Shown here piece after piece: positions 34,167 through 42,678 of a stretch of 50,160 nucleotides of DNA. A program made the position numbers and the translations under genes. This stretch comes from Bacteroidota bacterium (GTDB lineage: Bacteria; Bacteroidota; Bacteroidia; Sphingobacteriales; Sphingobacteriaceae), in the NCBI GenBank assembly GCA_013286235.1, contig JABDGE010000020.1, positions 1 through 50,160 of the forward strand, read 5' to 3'. Each line of letters begins with the position of its first letter. Position 1 is the first letter of the stretch. A model generated the notes under the pieces. That model was not told where the DNA came from. It saw only the letters and a list, made by a program, of their open reading frames with translations, and searched no databases.

Positions 34167-36017
34167 CTACTTCACCAATTCCAGCACCAGCGTCGATTTC
34201 CCCGGAATCGTCAGGCTCGAAAGATCAACCGTCTCTCCTGTTATCACATTTTTCGCCTTCTTTGCCCCCTGTATGCGCTCAAGATAACGGTCGGTTGCAG
34301 TAGTTTGTTCTTTGTCGCGACTATTGTAAACTACCATTACCGTTTTCTCGTCGTCGTACCTGAAATACACGTAAATTTCTTTTTCCGGGATATACTGCAT
34401 CAACTTACCGGTTTGCAGCGCACTTGTATTTTTACGGTAATTCGCCAGCTTGCGCACATAGTCAAAAGCCTCATTCTCTTTATCCGTCCGTCCGGCGGCA
34501 GTAAACTTGTTTACCTTATCGGCTGCCCATCCGCCGGGAAAATCCTCGCGAACAAGCCCATCCGGGTTCGAGTAATTCTTCATCAGGATCTCATCGCCGT
34601 AATACATCTGCGGCACACCGCGCATCGTCATGAGCATGGCCATACCCGACCGGTATTTGTTCATGTCCTCACCTACTACCGAGAGAAAGCGGCTCATATC
34701 ATGATTATCCAAAAAAATCGTGTTTTTAGTCGGGTCCTTGTACAAAAAGTCCTGCGCCATTACGGAATATAACCGGTTCACGCCATCTGTCCAGCCTTGA
34801 TGGCCGTTAAGCGCTTCATACACGGCCTCCTTCCACACGCCATCCGTCACCCCCGGCAGGTGGGTATCCATCCCACGGTTTACGGTATTGCCTTCGGTAA
34901 AAAAGGCCTGGTTTGCTGCCGACCATACCAGCGTCTCTCCGAATATGGATAGACGCGGAAACTCCGCTCTCACATCAACCGCCCATTTGGCCATGTACGC
35001 GGGATCATTGTAGGGATAAGTGTCGAGTCGAAATCCATCCACACCCGAGTACTCAACCCACCAAATGTGGTTTTGGGTTAAAAAGTTTTGCACATAAAGG
35101 TTATTCTCATTCATATCCGCCATGCGATGGTCAAACCAGCCATCCTGCATTATTTTAACATCCATCGGCGAAGCATGGGGGTCCATATCGGCGGCATCTC
35201 GGAAGTTGGATTTGGTGTACTTCGGCCATTGGTGAACCCAGCTTTTCATCGGCATATCGCTGATGGTGTAGCCCTCGGTCCCCGCATGATTATGCACCAG
35301 GTCCATTACCACTTTCATCCCCATAGCATGGCATTTCTCAACAAATTTTTTGTACAGCTCATTTGTGCCGTAGCGCGGGTCGATTTTATAATGATCAGTC
35401 ACCGCGTAGCCATGGTACGACGCATGCGGCTCATCATTTTCAATAGCCGGGGTAAGCCATACAGCTGTTACTCCCAAATCCTTCAGATAATCCAGGTGGT
35501 TCATCACACCCTGGATGTCGCCCCCATGCCGGCTGAACATCGAATCGCGATGAATACCCGTTTCGCGCATATTGGCAAAAGAATCATTGGTGGTGTCGCC
35601 ATTTGAAAAGCGATCGGGCATGATCAGGTAGATCAGATCCTTGTCGGTAACACCCTGTGCCCTTCCGGGAGATTGATCACGTTTTTTGAGTGCGTAATCA
35701 TAAACCAGCGTTTTTTCTCCTGCCTTGACAAATTTTATCGGGAACGTTCCCGGTACTGTGCCTGAAAAAATGCGCAGATCGATGAATAAATAATTCGGGT
35801 TTTCAACTTTGTGCACTGCTACCAGCTTTACGCCCGCGTAATTCAACTCCACCTTACGGTCGGAAATATCCTTACCATGAACAATGAGCTGGACATCCGG
35901 ATTGTGCATGCCGACCCACCAAAACATGGGTTCTACACGTTCCAGGGCAGGAATTTGGGCTGATACGCTTAACGCCGCAACAAGGCAGCAAGCAGTAAAA
36001 AGTAAATTTTTTTTCAT
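34167..36017 (-). CDS. Secreted SusA-like GH13 (neopullulanase/alpha-amylase)
   Basis: A 616-residue enzyme hydrolysing starch, pullulan or cyclodextrins outside the inner membrane. Signal peptide MKKNLLFTACCLVAALSVSA, then an N-terminal beta-sandwich (about 25-120, with WWVGMHNPDVQL typical of SusA and cyclomaltodextrinase types), and the barrel with nucleophile Asp in GFRLDTYPY, Glu in IFGETL and Asp in FLDNHDMSR. The two-Trp start of the mature chain and the length match SusA. First gene of the nine-gene series. It gives maltose and maltotriose for the downstream importer and cytosolic enzymes. Periplasmic or outer-surface location is inferred. Confidence 0.9.
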   Translation of the reverse strand: MKKNLLFTACCLVAALSVSAQIPALERVEPMFWWVGMHNPDVQLIVHGKDISDRKVELNYAGVKLVAVHKVENPNYLFIDLRIFSGTVPGTFPIKFVKAGEKTLVYDYALKKRDQSPGRAQGVTDKDLIYLIMPDRFSNGDTTNDSFANMRETGIHRDSMFSRHGGDIQGVMNHLDYLKDLGVTAVWLTPAIENDEPHASYHGYAVTDHYKIDPRYGTNELYKKFVEKCHAMGMKVVMDLVHNHAGTEGYTISDMPMKSWVHQWPKYTKSNFRDAADMDPHASPMDVKIMQDGWFDHRMADMNENNLYVQNFLTQNHIWWVEYSGVDGFRLDTYPYNDPAYMAKWAVDVRAEFPRLSIFGETLVWSAANQAFFTEGNTVNRGMDTHLPGVTDGVWKEAVYEALNGHQGWTDGVNRLYSVMAQDFLYKDPTKNTIFLDNHDMSRFLSVVGEDMNKYRSGMAMLMTMRGVPQMYYGDEILMKNYSNPDGLVREDFPGGWAADKVNKFTAAGRTDKENEAFDYVRKLANYRKNTSALQTGKLMQYIPEKEIYVYFRYDDEKTVMVVYNSRDKEQTTATDRYLERIQGAKKAKNVITGETVDLSSLTIPGKSTLVLELVK

Positions 36018-36075
36018 ACCAGGTTTATTCTAGAAACAATTGGGCGGTATCCTTTTCTTCCCATCAACCGCGTTT

Positions 36076-36083
36076 CAAATTTA
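36076..36083 (-). promoter_or_regulatory. Candidate -7 box of the SusA-like operon
   Basis: On the minus strand TAAATTTG is an exact TAnnTTTG, 59 bases before the SusA-like ATG. No TTG is found at the right distance upstream, so an activator or a different sigma factor might be needed. Confidence 0.35.
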
Positions 36084-36127
36084 AAATAAAAATGATAGGT
36101 TAAAGGAAAAAATGAAAAAGATGCGGG

Positions 36128-36188
36128 GGAAGTCCGGAAGTCGGAAAGTCCGGAAATCCGGAAGACGCTGCGACGGTCGTTTCGGCAG
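36128..36188. repeat. 8-bp-period array (GGAAGTCC type) plus 23-bp core
   Basis: Five octamers (GGAAGTCC, GGAAGTCG, GAAAGTCC, GGAAATCC, GGAAGACG) are followed at 36164-36188 by the reverse complement of the core seen at 24992-25014, differing at only a few positions. Unlike the other arrays it is not beside a stop codon (130 bases from DUF6624, 110 from the SusA-like start). Confidence 0.75.
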
Positions 36189-36317
36189 AAAATAACTCAA
36201 GTTATATGGAAGATATCAGTGATTAGAGATTAGTTGAAAAATGGTGAATAACTAAAAGCATTTTTGTCAGTATGAATTAGTTTTTTCGATACGAACTGCA
36301 TCGGGTGAAAACAGTAA

Positions 36318-36908
36318 TCACTCAAACATTTTTAAATATGCCTTCAACGACTCCAGCCCCATTTCTTTTCGCAGCTTGTTAACCGATTTGGGATATTTTA
36401 GCGGGAATGGAGCCGACTTACGCGTAACCGTATCAAACCGAACCTGTGTGCCATAAATTTGTTTTTGATGTTTGTTGACCAGCACACGGTCAATTAGGTA
36501 GGCGTAATTGCGTTTACTGGCGTTGTTTTTTGCTATTTCCTTTTTCATCAAAGCCAAAACATGTTCCTGGAAAGGAATGTCGTCATCGCAATGCTGCACA
36601 ATTGCCCAAAAGTTATCTGATGTTTCACCTACCCTGTCATAACCCGGGTAACCATATGAATTGATAATAGCCTTGGCTTTTATTTCATTGATGCTATCGC
36701 TGGTCTTCCATTTGGCCTCGATAGTTGCCTCATTATAATCGGATTTTTCATGTTTGTCGATCTTCATGTATTCCTTCCGCCAAAACTGATCGTCCCTGAA
36801 CATGGTGTCGATCTTTTTGATCAAGGCCGAATCTGTTTTTAAGGATTGAGCACTTACATGAATATTGGAAATAACCCAAATAAAAGTAATGACAATGAGA
36901 GCTTTCAT
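36318..36908 (-). CDS. Secreted DUF6624-like protein
   Basis: A 196-residue protein with an N-terminal signal peptide (MKALIVITFIWVISNIHVSA, then Q). The centre has GYPGYDRVGETSDNFWAIVQHCDDD and a run of helices ending NYAYLIDRVLVNKHQKQIYGTQ, which I recognise as the DUF6624 pattern common in Bacteroidota. Family function is unknown. The conserved GYP, Asp-rich and YGTQ segments suggest a binding surface. No operon partner: the upstream neighbour is divergent and the downstream gene is over 300 bases away. Confidence 0.75.
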   Translation of the reverse strand: MKALIVITFIWVISNIHVSAQSLKTDSALIKKIDTMFRDDQFWRKEYMKIDKHEKSDYNEATIEAKWKTSDSINEIKAKAIINSYGYPGYDRVGETSDNFWAIVQHCDDDIPFQEHVLALMKKEIAKNNASKRNYAYLIDRVLVNKHQKQIYGTQVRFDTVTRKSAPFPLKYPKSVNKLRKEMGLESLKAYLKMFE

Positions 36909-37094
36909 AACGACGGTTTTAAAAACTAAAGATATAGTTTTCAGATTTGTGTTGCAACAACTTGAAATCGATTATACCCTAACATGGGCATCGGTTCATT
37001 GAGACGGATTTATTTACCGGTCGTACAGCGCCATTTTCTTTCTTCTGCGTGCAACGTCCGGCAATGCATTTTGTCCTTTGGAAAATAAAACATC

Positions 37095-39473
37095 ATGTTT
37101 AAAAACAGCTGGAAAATCGCGTGGCGTAACCTGGTAAAAGATGGCCGGTTTACACTCCTCAACCTGGCAGGTCTTTCCATAGGCCTTACCGCCGTATTCC
37201 TGATCTTTCTTTGGATAAATCATGAAACGGGCATGGACAATTTCCAAAGCGCCGGCCTTTACCAGGTGATGCAAAATGTCCCGACCGGCGACAAAAACCT
37301 GCTGACCTTTGAGTCGACACCCGATCTGCTCGCTAATGCACTAAAATCTGAGATGCCTGGCATTGCCGACGCTGCAACCGTAAAAATGCCTTCGGATGAT
37401 GAGGAAACAGCCATTATTTCGAACGGCAAACAAAACGGCTTTAAAGTGACGGAAGCGTTTGCATCCAACAATTTCTTCAGGTTGTTCAATTTTAAAATAT
37501 TGCAGGGCGACCCGGTAAGGGCTCTATCGGGCAGCAAAAATGTGCTTTTGTCTGACCGGCTGGCAGAAAAACTATTTCATTCTGCGAATAACGCGGTGGG
37601 AAGAAACATTACGTTCTACAAAGGCTTGCGCAAAAAAATCAATGGTCCTTACCTGGTATCCGGCATTTTTTCAGCACCGCCTGCAAACTCATCGCTACAG
37701 TTTGACGTGTTGTTTCCGAACCAGGTGTACGTAAACACTACCACACAGGACATTAACTGGAACAGCAACGCACCGGCCACCTGCATTACGCTAAAAAACG
37801 GTATTACCGCAGAACAAATCAGCCGCACGATAAAAGATTTTCTGCGTAAAAAAACGGGCGATACGGTATGGACCGGTAGACTATTCCTTCAGCGGTTTAA
37901 TGAGAAATATTTACACAATCACTTCGAAAACGGCGTACAGGCCGGCGGCCGTATTGCGTACATCAGGCTTTTCTCCATCGTGGCTGTATTCCTCATCGCT
38001 ATAGCCTGTATCAATTTCACCAACCTGTCAACCGCGAGGGCTTCGATCAGGTTAAAAGAAGTTGGGATTAAAAAAGTAGTCGGGGCCGGGCGGGGCGTGC
38101 TTATCCTTCAGTATATGGGCGAGTCGGTTTTGATGGCTTGTATGTCAATGATCATCGCCGGCGTATTAGCCGTGTTGCTGATACCGTTTTTTGAACAATT
38201 GACCGGGGAGCAACTGTTTGCAGATATCAATATTAAACTGGTGGCTATCATGCTTTTAATCACCCTGGTTACCGGGTTGCTGGCCGGCGCCTACCCTGCG
38301 TTGTACCTGTCGGGCTTTAAACCGGCCCTTATCCTTAAAGGAAATTTTAACCTGGGCATGGGCGGGCAGGCGATCCGCAAGGGCCTGGTGGTTTTCCAGT
38401 TTTGCATTTCGGCTGTGCTGATCATTTCGGTGCTGGTAATCTACCGGCAAATGAAATTTATTCAAACGCGCAACCTGGGGTATACTAAAAGTGACGTAAT
38501 ATCATTTGCCAATGCGGGCAATATTCAGCAAAACACACAGGCATTTTTAACCGATCTAAAAAAGATCCCCGGGGTAGTTAATGCATCGGAGCTGGAAGGC
38601 GATCTTTTTGGCAATCACAGTGGGGGCAGCGGCATCGACTGGCCGGGAAAGGTTTCCAACATCGAGTTTTCCGGGCTTTATGCCGATTTTAATTTTGCAG
38701 AGACCATTGGTGTTCAAATGAAGGAAGGGAGAGCCTTCTCGCCCGCGAACCCGGCAGACAGCAATGCGGTAATTTTTAACGAAACCGCCATACGCCGAAT
38801 GGGTCTGAAGGATCCGCTCGGAAAAACGGTCAAACTTTGGGGCTCGCCAAAAACCATCGTCGGCGTGGTAAAAGATTTTAATTACGAATCCTTATACAAC
38901 CCGATCGGCCCGTTTTTTATCAACTATCGCAAAACCTGTCAGAACATTATCGTCAGGATAAACCCGGGCGCCGAAAAAACAACCCTCGCCAGGGTTGAAA
39001 GCCTCTACCATGCGTATAACCGCGGGCTCCCTTTTGAATACAAATTTTTTGACGAAGACTACCACACGCTTTATGCTTCGGAAGAACGGGTTGCCACGTT
39101 GTCGAAATGGTTTGCCGCAATTGCTATTTCCATATCCTGTTTAGGTTTATTCGGTCTGTCGGCATTTGTAGTGCAGCGGCGGCGCAAGGAAATCAGCATA
39201 AGGAAAGTAGTGGGCGCATCATTAAGCCAACTGGCAACTATCCTTTCCGTCGATTTTCTGAGGCTGGTGCTTATCGCATTTTTGATTGCCGCGCCGCTTT
39301 CATGGCTGGGCCTGCGGCAATGGCTGCAAACGTTTGCTTACCATGTTTCGATAAATATTTTCAGCGTGGTAATACCCGGCGCGGTCATTCTGATAATTAC
39401 GATTGTGACCGTCAGCTTTCAAACCATAAAGGGCGCCCTGGCTAACCCGGTAACGGGTTTAAGGAATGAATAA
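37095..39473 (+). CDS. FtsX-type ABC transporter permease (MacB-like)
   Basis: A 792-residue inner-membrane protein with the two-unit layout usual in Bacteroidota: N-terminal helix after FKNSWKIAWRNLVKDG, a large periplasmic MacB_PCD domain (about 50-270), FtsX helices (about 290-430), a second periplasmic domain (about 450-660) and a last FtsX block with RRRKEISIRKVVGAS, the coupling sequence that contacts the ATPase. No ATP-binding subunit or membrane-fusion protein is next to it, so the partner must be encoded elsewhere. Role likely peptide or small-molecule export or signalling, not transport across the membrane by itself. A terminator follows the stop. Confidence 0.88.
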   Translation: MFKNSWKIAWRNLVKDGRFTLLNLAGLSIGLTAVFLIFLWINHETGMDNFQSAGLYQVMQNVPTGDKNLLTFESTPDLLANALKSEMPGIADAATVKMPSDDEETAIISNGKQNGFKVTEAFASNNFFRLFNFKILQGDPVRALSGSKNVLLSDRLAEKLFHSANNAVGRNITFYKGLRKKINGPYLVSGIFSAPPANSSLQFDVLFPNQVYVNTTTQDINWNSNAPATCITLKNGITAEQISRTIKDFLRKKTGDTVWTGRLFLQRFNEKYLHNHFENGVQAGGRIAYIRLFSIVAVFLIAIACINFTNLSTARASIRLKEVGIKKVVGAGRGVLILQYMGESVLMACMSMIIAGVLAVLLIPFFEQLTGEQLFADINIKLVAIMLLITLVTGLLAGAYPALYLSGFKPALILKGNFNLGMGGQAIRKGLVVFQFCISAVLIISVLVIYRQMKFIQTRNLGYTKSDVISFANAGNIQQNTQAFLTDLKKIPGVVNASELEGDLFGNHSGGSGIDWPGKVSNIEFSGLYADFNFAETIGVQMKEGRAFSPANPADSNAVIFNETAIRRMGLKDPLGKTVKLWGSPKTIVGVVKDFNYESLYNPIGPFFINYRKTCQNIIVRINPGAEKTTLARVESLYHAYNRGLPFEYKFFDEDYHTLYASEERVATLSKWFAAIAISISCLGLFGLSAFVVQRRRKEISIRKVVGASLSQLATILSVDFLRLVLIAFLIAAPLSWLGLRQWLQTFAYHVSINIFSVVIPGAVILIITIVTVSFQTIKGALANPVTGLRNE

Positions 39474-39504
39474 CGGGTGATTAAAAGGTTGAATTGCGTT
39501 AGAT

Positions 39505-39540
39505 AAAAAGAGGCTGGAGTTAAAGGCAGCCTCTTTTTAT
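39505..39540 (+). terminator. Bidirectional intrinsic terminator
   Basis: AAAAAGAGGCTG (39505-39516) pairs perfectly with CAGCCTCTTTTT (39527-39538) around a 10-base loop. The T-tract serves the permease gene, and the A-tract makes a T-tail for the convergent broken gene at 39555. Confidence 0.9.
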
Positions 39541-39554
39541 TTGAATCTGGTTGA

Positions 39555-39839
39555 TTAAATCGTGTCTTCCAGTTCTTTTAATTCTTTTAACTCAACGGTA
39601 TCGGAAGGAATATCGGGGTAAAATTTGTTAAGAACATGATTTATAACTGATATGCTCTCTAATGTCTGATATGGCGGTATAGCCAAGCCATGTATCAACT
39701 CGGATATTTGCTTGACTTTTATTGCCTCATATTGTTACAATATTAAAGAAGATGTACCTGCGTTTTTGTGAAGACTGATCATCTCATCAGTTTTCTTTAT
39801 GCTGTCGAGCAGTTCTTTTAAATGATGATTGGCTTTCAT
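39555..39839 (-). pseudogene. Small protein gene with an in-frame stop
   Basis: ATG 39839 opens MKANHHLKELLDSIKKTDEMI and reads to codon 34. Codon 35 is TAA (39735-39737), but the same frame then continues for 59 more codons without a break (QYEAIKVKQISELIHGLA, then IPPYQ and a Glu/Leu-rich end) to TAA at 39555-39557. A single substitution to stop would give this. Both halves have the helical, Lys/Glu-rich composition of one small coiled protein of about 94 residues, and the right terminator follows. A sequencing error is possible. Whether both halves are made is unknown. I do not recognise a family. Confidence 0.6.
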
Positions 39840-39895
39840 ATCCAAAAACTATTTTAGGGATTTTATGACAGCTTAAACAAGTTAATTCTCGAAAC

Positions 39896-40354
39896 ATGCA
39901 AATCACCCTCCATCCCATCGCCGGCATCACCAATAAACGAACAACCCCAACCGATGATTTTTGGGGCGATACCATTTCAGAGATCATTTTACTGCCGCAT
40001 ATACCGGAAGAAGCCTTTAATGGCATTGAAGAATTTTCGCACCTTGAGATCATTTATTATTTCGATAAAGCGGATCCCACCAAAATCGTCTATCCCGGAC
40101 ATCCGCGGGGTAACCCAACGTGGCCGGAGATGGGGATATTTGCCCAGCGGAAAAAAGACAGGCCCAACCAGCTTGGCCTTTGTACTGTAGAGTTGGTGGA
40201 ACATATTGGTCGAACTCTAAAAGTGAAATACCTGGATGCTATTGATGGCACCCCCGTTTTAGATATAAAGCCGGTTTTTAAGGAATTTGAAGTGAAAGGG
40301 GACATAAAACAGCCGCAATGGAGTGCCGAACTGATGAAGAACTACTGGAAATAA
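39896..40354 (+). CDS. trmO: tRNA (N6-threonylcarbamoyl-A37) methyltransferase TrmO
   Basis: A 152-residue enzyme of the TsaA/UPF0066 fold that methylates t6A37 in tRNA-Thr to m6t6A using S-adenosylmethionine. Signature motifs are EEFSHLEIIYYF near residue 45, GIFAQRKKDRPNQLG near 80 and DAIDGTPVLDIKPV near 120. It is shorter than E. coli TrmO, lacking its C-terminal domain, as in many Bacteroidota. It stands alone, with the broken gene divergent upstream and an 8-bp-period array after the stop. Confidence 0.9.
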   Translation: MQITLHPIAGITNKRTTPTDDFWGDTISEIILLPHIPEEAFNGIEEFSHLEIIYYFDKADPTKIVYPGHPRGNPTWPEMGIFAQRKKDRPNQLGLCTVELVEHIGRTLKVKYLDAIDGTPVLDIKPVFKEFEVKGDIKQPQWSAELMKNYWK

Positions 40355-40389
40355 TTAGTTAAGCAGATTCCAAAGCGTCAGGCCCAGCT

Positions 40390-40453
40390 TCTTTCGTACT
40401 TCCGAACTTCCCGACTTCCGGACTTCCCGACTTTCGGACTTCCCGACTCCCAC
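40390..40453 (-). repeat. 8-bp-period array (GAAGTCCG type)
   Basis: Seven octamers read on the plus strand as ACTTCCCG and variants, starting right after the TGA of the SDR gene (40454) in that gene's sense (GGAAGTC units) and filling the gap to the TrmO stop. A close relative of the array at 36128. Confidence 0.8.
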
Positions 40454-41200
40454 TCAAACCAATACTCCGCCTCCATCAACTACCAACATTTGCCCGGTAG
40501 TAAAATTTCCTTTCATCAGGTATAAAAACGCCTCCGCGATATCGGCCGCCTCGCCGATGTGACCGGTTAACAGTTTATTTCCGTTTTCGCTAAACATCGC
40601 TTCACGGTCGGTTTCCGGAATATTGCTCCATAATTCCGTCCGGGTCATTCCCGCGCAAACAGCATTTACACGTATCGGCGCCAGTTCAACAGCAAGCGCA
40701 CGCATTAATCCTTCAATAGCGCAAGTTATGCTTGCCGCTACCACCCAGCCTTTCCAGGGGCGAAGCCCTATGGTGCCGTTAGTTAAGGTGATGGAACCGC
40801 CTTTGCGGATAAAGGCGCTTCCATATTTAGCCGCCATTAAAGCGCCCCAATAGCGCAGGTTAAAAAACTGGCGGGCGTCCTCCATATTTAAGGAAGTAAG
40901 TTCATTCAGCTGCAGCGTTTCACCCGCCGTAAAAACTAAATGATCAAACTCCCCTGCCTGCGCAAAAAGCCTTTCTATTTGTCGTTCATCGGTAAGATCG
41001 GCCGTATACCCCTTGCTGCCAGCGGGTAAGTCAGCCAGCGCTTCGTCAACCCTTTGCTGCCTGCTGGACACCACAATTACCTCAGCGCCTTCCATCGCCG
41101 CCGCCAGCGCTGTTGCCTTTCCAAAACCTGAGGTGCCGCCCAATAGCAAAACTCGTTTCCCCTGTAAACTGCCGTGTCCTTGTGTTCCGTTGTCTTTCAT
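40454..41200 (-). CDS. SDR-fold protein lacking the catalytic Tyr/Lys
   Basis: A 248-residue Rossmann protein with the SDR nucleotide site LLLGGTSGFGK (about 18-28) and the C-terminal MLVVDGGG. The active-site region normally has YxxxK. Here it reads WVVAASITCAIEGL, so neither Tyr nor Lys is in place, although the surrounding helix is conserved. The family may use another residue or act as a binding protein. Upstream lies the Crp-type regulator in the same orientation (75-base gap). The relation to that regulator is inferred from position. Confidence 0.8.
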   Translation of the reverse strand: MKDNGTQGHGSLQGKRVLLLGGTSGFGKATALAAAMEGAEVIVVSSRQQRVDEALADLPAGSKGYTADLTDERQIERLFAQAGEFDHLVFTAGETLQLNELTSLNMEDARQFFNLRYWGALMAAKYGSAFIRKGGSITLTNGTIGLRPWKGWVVAASITCAIEGLMRALAVELAPIRVNAVCAGMTRTELWSNIPETDREAMFSENGNKLLTGHIGEAADIAEAFLYLMKGNFTTGQMLVVDGGGVLV

Positions 41201-41275
41201 GATGATTTACTTTGTTTATGAAGGCAAAGTTCCTCATCAAATGCCGGCACTCATTTAACAAATGGTAAAAAAGGA

Positions 41276-41854
41276 TCAGCGCATATTTTTGCGGATACGG
41301 CTTAGCGACTGCTGTGTGATCCCGAGATAAGATGCAATATCGGCCAATGATACCCGCAGGGCGATATCTGGCTGGCGCAACAAAAAATTCCGGTATCGCA
41401 AACTTGCATCCTCTCCCAAATATGAATTTCTAACTTGTATTTTATCTAATAGGGCTTGCGTAGTTATACCGGTGATCAATTCTTTCAGGTAGGGCAGCTT
41501 TTGGTAAAGCGTGAGAAGCTTTTGCTTTTTAATCACAATAATTTCTGCATCACAAGCCGCCTCAATTCCTTCGGCAGCGGATACATCATTGTTGAAGCTT
41601 GAAAGAATGCTGCAAAATTGGTTTTCTTTTAAAAAAAAGTACGCCACCTTATTACCCTTTTCATTTTGTGATACGATGCGTAAAACACCTTTACAAATAA
41701 AATACATTTCGCGGCAAACCTGCCCTTCTCGGAAAAGCACCTCGCCCTCAGTTACAACCTTATGGCACAATTCGCGCTCGATAATTTCCGCATCGGCCGG
41801 GGAGATGTGTTTAAATAAGCTCAGGAAATCTATAAAAGGCTTATACATCATCAA
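41276..41854 (-). CDS. Crp/Fnr-family transcriptional regulator
   Basis: A 192-residue regulator with an N-terminal cyclic-nucleotide-binding-like beta-barrel (about 15-130, with EGEVLFREGQVCREMYFICKG) and a C-terminal HTH (LADIASYLGITQQSLSRIRKN) at the very end. Bacteroidota have many such short Crp relatives, in which the effector is often unknown. The start may be 41851, giving one Met less. It precedes the SDR-fold gene and probably controls it or itself. No obvious palindrome is seen upstream of 41854. Confidence 0.88.
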   Translation of the reverse strand: MMMYKPFIDFLSLFKHISPADAEIIERELCHKVVTEGEVLFREGQVCREMYFICKGVLRIVSQNEKGNKVAYFFLKENQFCSILSSFNNDVSAAEGIEAACDAEIIVIKKQKLLTLYQKLPYLKELITGITTQALLDKIQVRNSYLGEDASLRYRNFLLRQPDIALRVSLADIASYLGITQQSLSRIRKNMR

Positions 41855-42107
41855 AAAATATTTACCTGCAAAAGTACCTGCCTAATATCAATTCAAAAAA
41901 TGAAATAAATCTGCATAACCAGCAGTTTAAGCATTCACCGGGTAAGCTTAGGTTGCGTGTCGCATAGCTTATTTCAAATGACATATCCCCTATCAACACA
42001 GAAGATCATTTTGATGAAATAAAACAATATACTATCTTTCACCACCAATTTTTGAGAACCAGACTGCAAAATCTTGAAAATCTCTTAAATTAACGTACCA
42101 AACAAAA

Positions 42108-42461
42108 ATGAAATCAATCGAAGTGATCTCCATCCCGGTTACCAACCAGGAACGGTCAAAAAAATTTTACGAAGACATGGGCTTTACGCTCATTGCGGAC
42201 CAGCCTTTCGCGCCCGGACAACAATGGGTGCAGCTTGGCTTTCCCGGCCACGAAACATCGATTACCCTGGTAACCTGGTTTCCCAAAATGCCGCCCGGAT
42301 CACAACAGGGATTTGTTGTTAAAACCGATAGCCTGGAACAGGATATTGAAGAGCTAACCGCAAAAGGCATCGAAGTCGGCAAGATCGACGAAACGCCCTG
42401 GGGCAGGTTTGCCACTGTGACGGACCCGGATGGAAATACGGTTAGCTTTCACCAGTGGTGA
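42108..42461 (+). CDS. VOC-superfamily protein (glyoxalase/bleomycin-resistance fold)
   Basis: A 117-residue single-domain VOC protein with two beta-alpha-beta-beta-beta units. The first strand is EVISIPVTNQERSKKFYEDMGF, and metal-binding positions are possible at His and Glu residues (HETSITLV, and the final FHQW). The C-terminal motif TVTDPDGNTVSFHQW is standard. Members include glyoxalase I, antibiotic-binding and dioxygenase proteins, and the substrate cannot be told. It stands alone, diverging from the Crp gene, with a GATTTTAx array right after the stop. Confidence 0.85.
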   Translation: MKSIEVISIPVTNQERSKKFYEDMGFTLIADQPFAPGQQWVQLGFPGHETSITLVTWFPKMPPGSQQGFVVKTDSLEQDIEELTAKGIEVGKIDETPWGRFATVTDPDGNTVSFHQW

Positions 42462-42464
42462 CAT

Positions 42465-42496
42465 GATTTTATGATTAACGGATTTTAAGATTATAG
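42465..42496 (+). repeat. 8-bp-period array (GATTTTAx type) after the VOC stop
   Basis: Four octamers, GATTTTAT, GATTAACG, GATTTTAA, GATTATAG, starting 3 bases after the TGA of the VOC gene. The reverse complement of the same unit type is at 42597-42623. Confidence 0.75.
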
Positions 42497-42500
42497 CTGG

Positions 42501-42519
42501 CTATTAATCGAATTAATAG
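42501..42519. other. Perfect inverted repeat
   Basis: CTATTAAT and ATTAATAG, 8 bp each with a 3-base spacer, just after the array at 42465. It could be an operator or a small hairpin. The neighbouring genes are convergent, so an operator function would be surprising. Confidence 0.5.
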
Positions 42520-42531
42520 CGAGAATGCTAA

Positions 42532-42678
42532 AACGGCGCCGCCCTCACGAACACCCTAAAAAAATCACAACACGTGACCAATCCTTGTTTAGCCCGATAT
42601 GATCTTAAAATCCGGAAATCCTAATAACGGCGCAGCCCTCGCGAACACCTTCAAAAATCGAACAACAAGTGAGCAATC
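42532..42678. repeat. Direct repeat of about 52 bp, with reverse array between
   Basis: 42532-42583 and 42626-42678 are imperfect direct copies (about three-quarters of positions equal by eye), both starting AACGGCGC-GCCCTC-CGAACACC. Between them sits the reverse-oriented GATTTTAx array (42597-42623). The second copy ends at the GH2 stop codon. Confidence 0.7.

Larger units (their letters stand above)
36018..36317. other. Intergenic region of 300 bases
   Basis: Contains the SusA-like promoter box near 36080, the 8-bp-period array and core (36128-36188), and then about 130 bases of AT-rich sequence without structure that I can name, up to the DUF6624 stop. Confidence 0.5.

Noticed and set aside
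37095..39473. Complete MacAB-type efflux operon
   Set aside because: Only the permease is present. No ATPase or membrane-fusion gene is adjacent.
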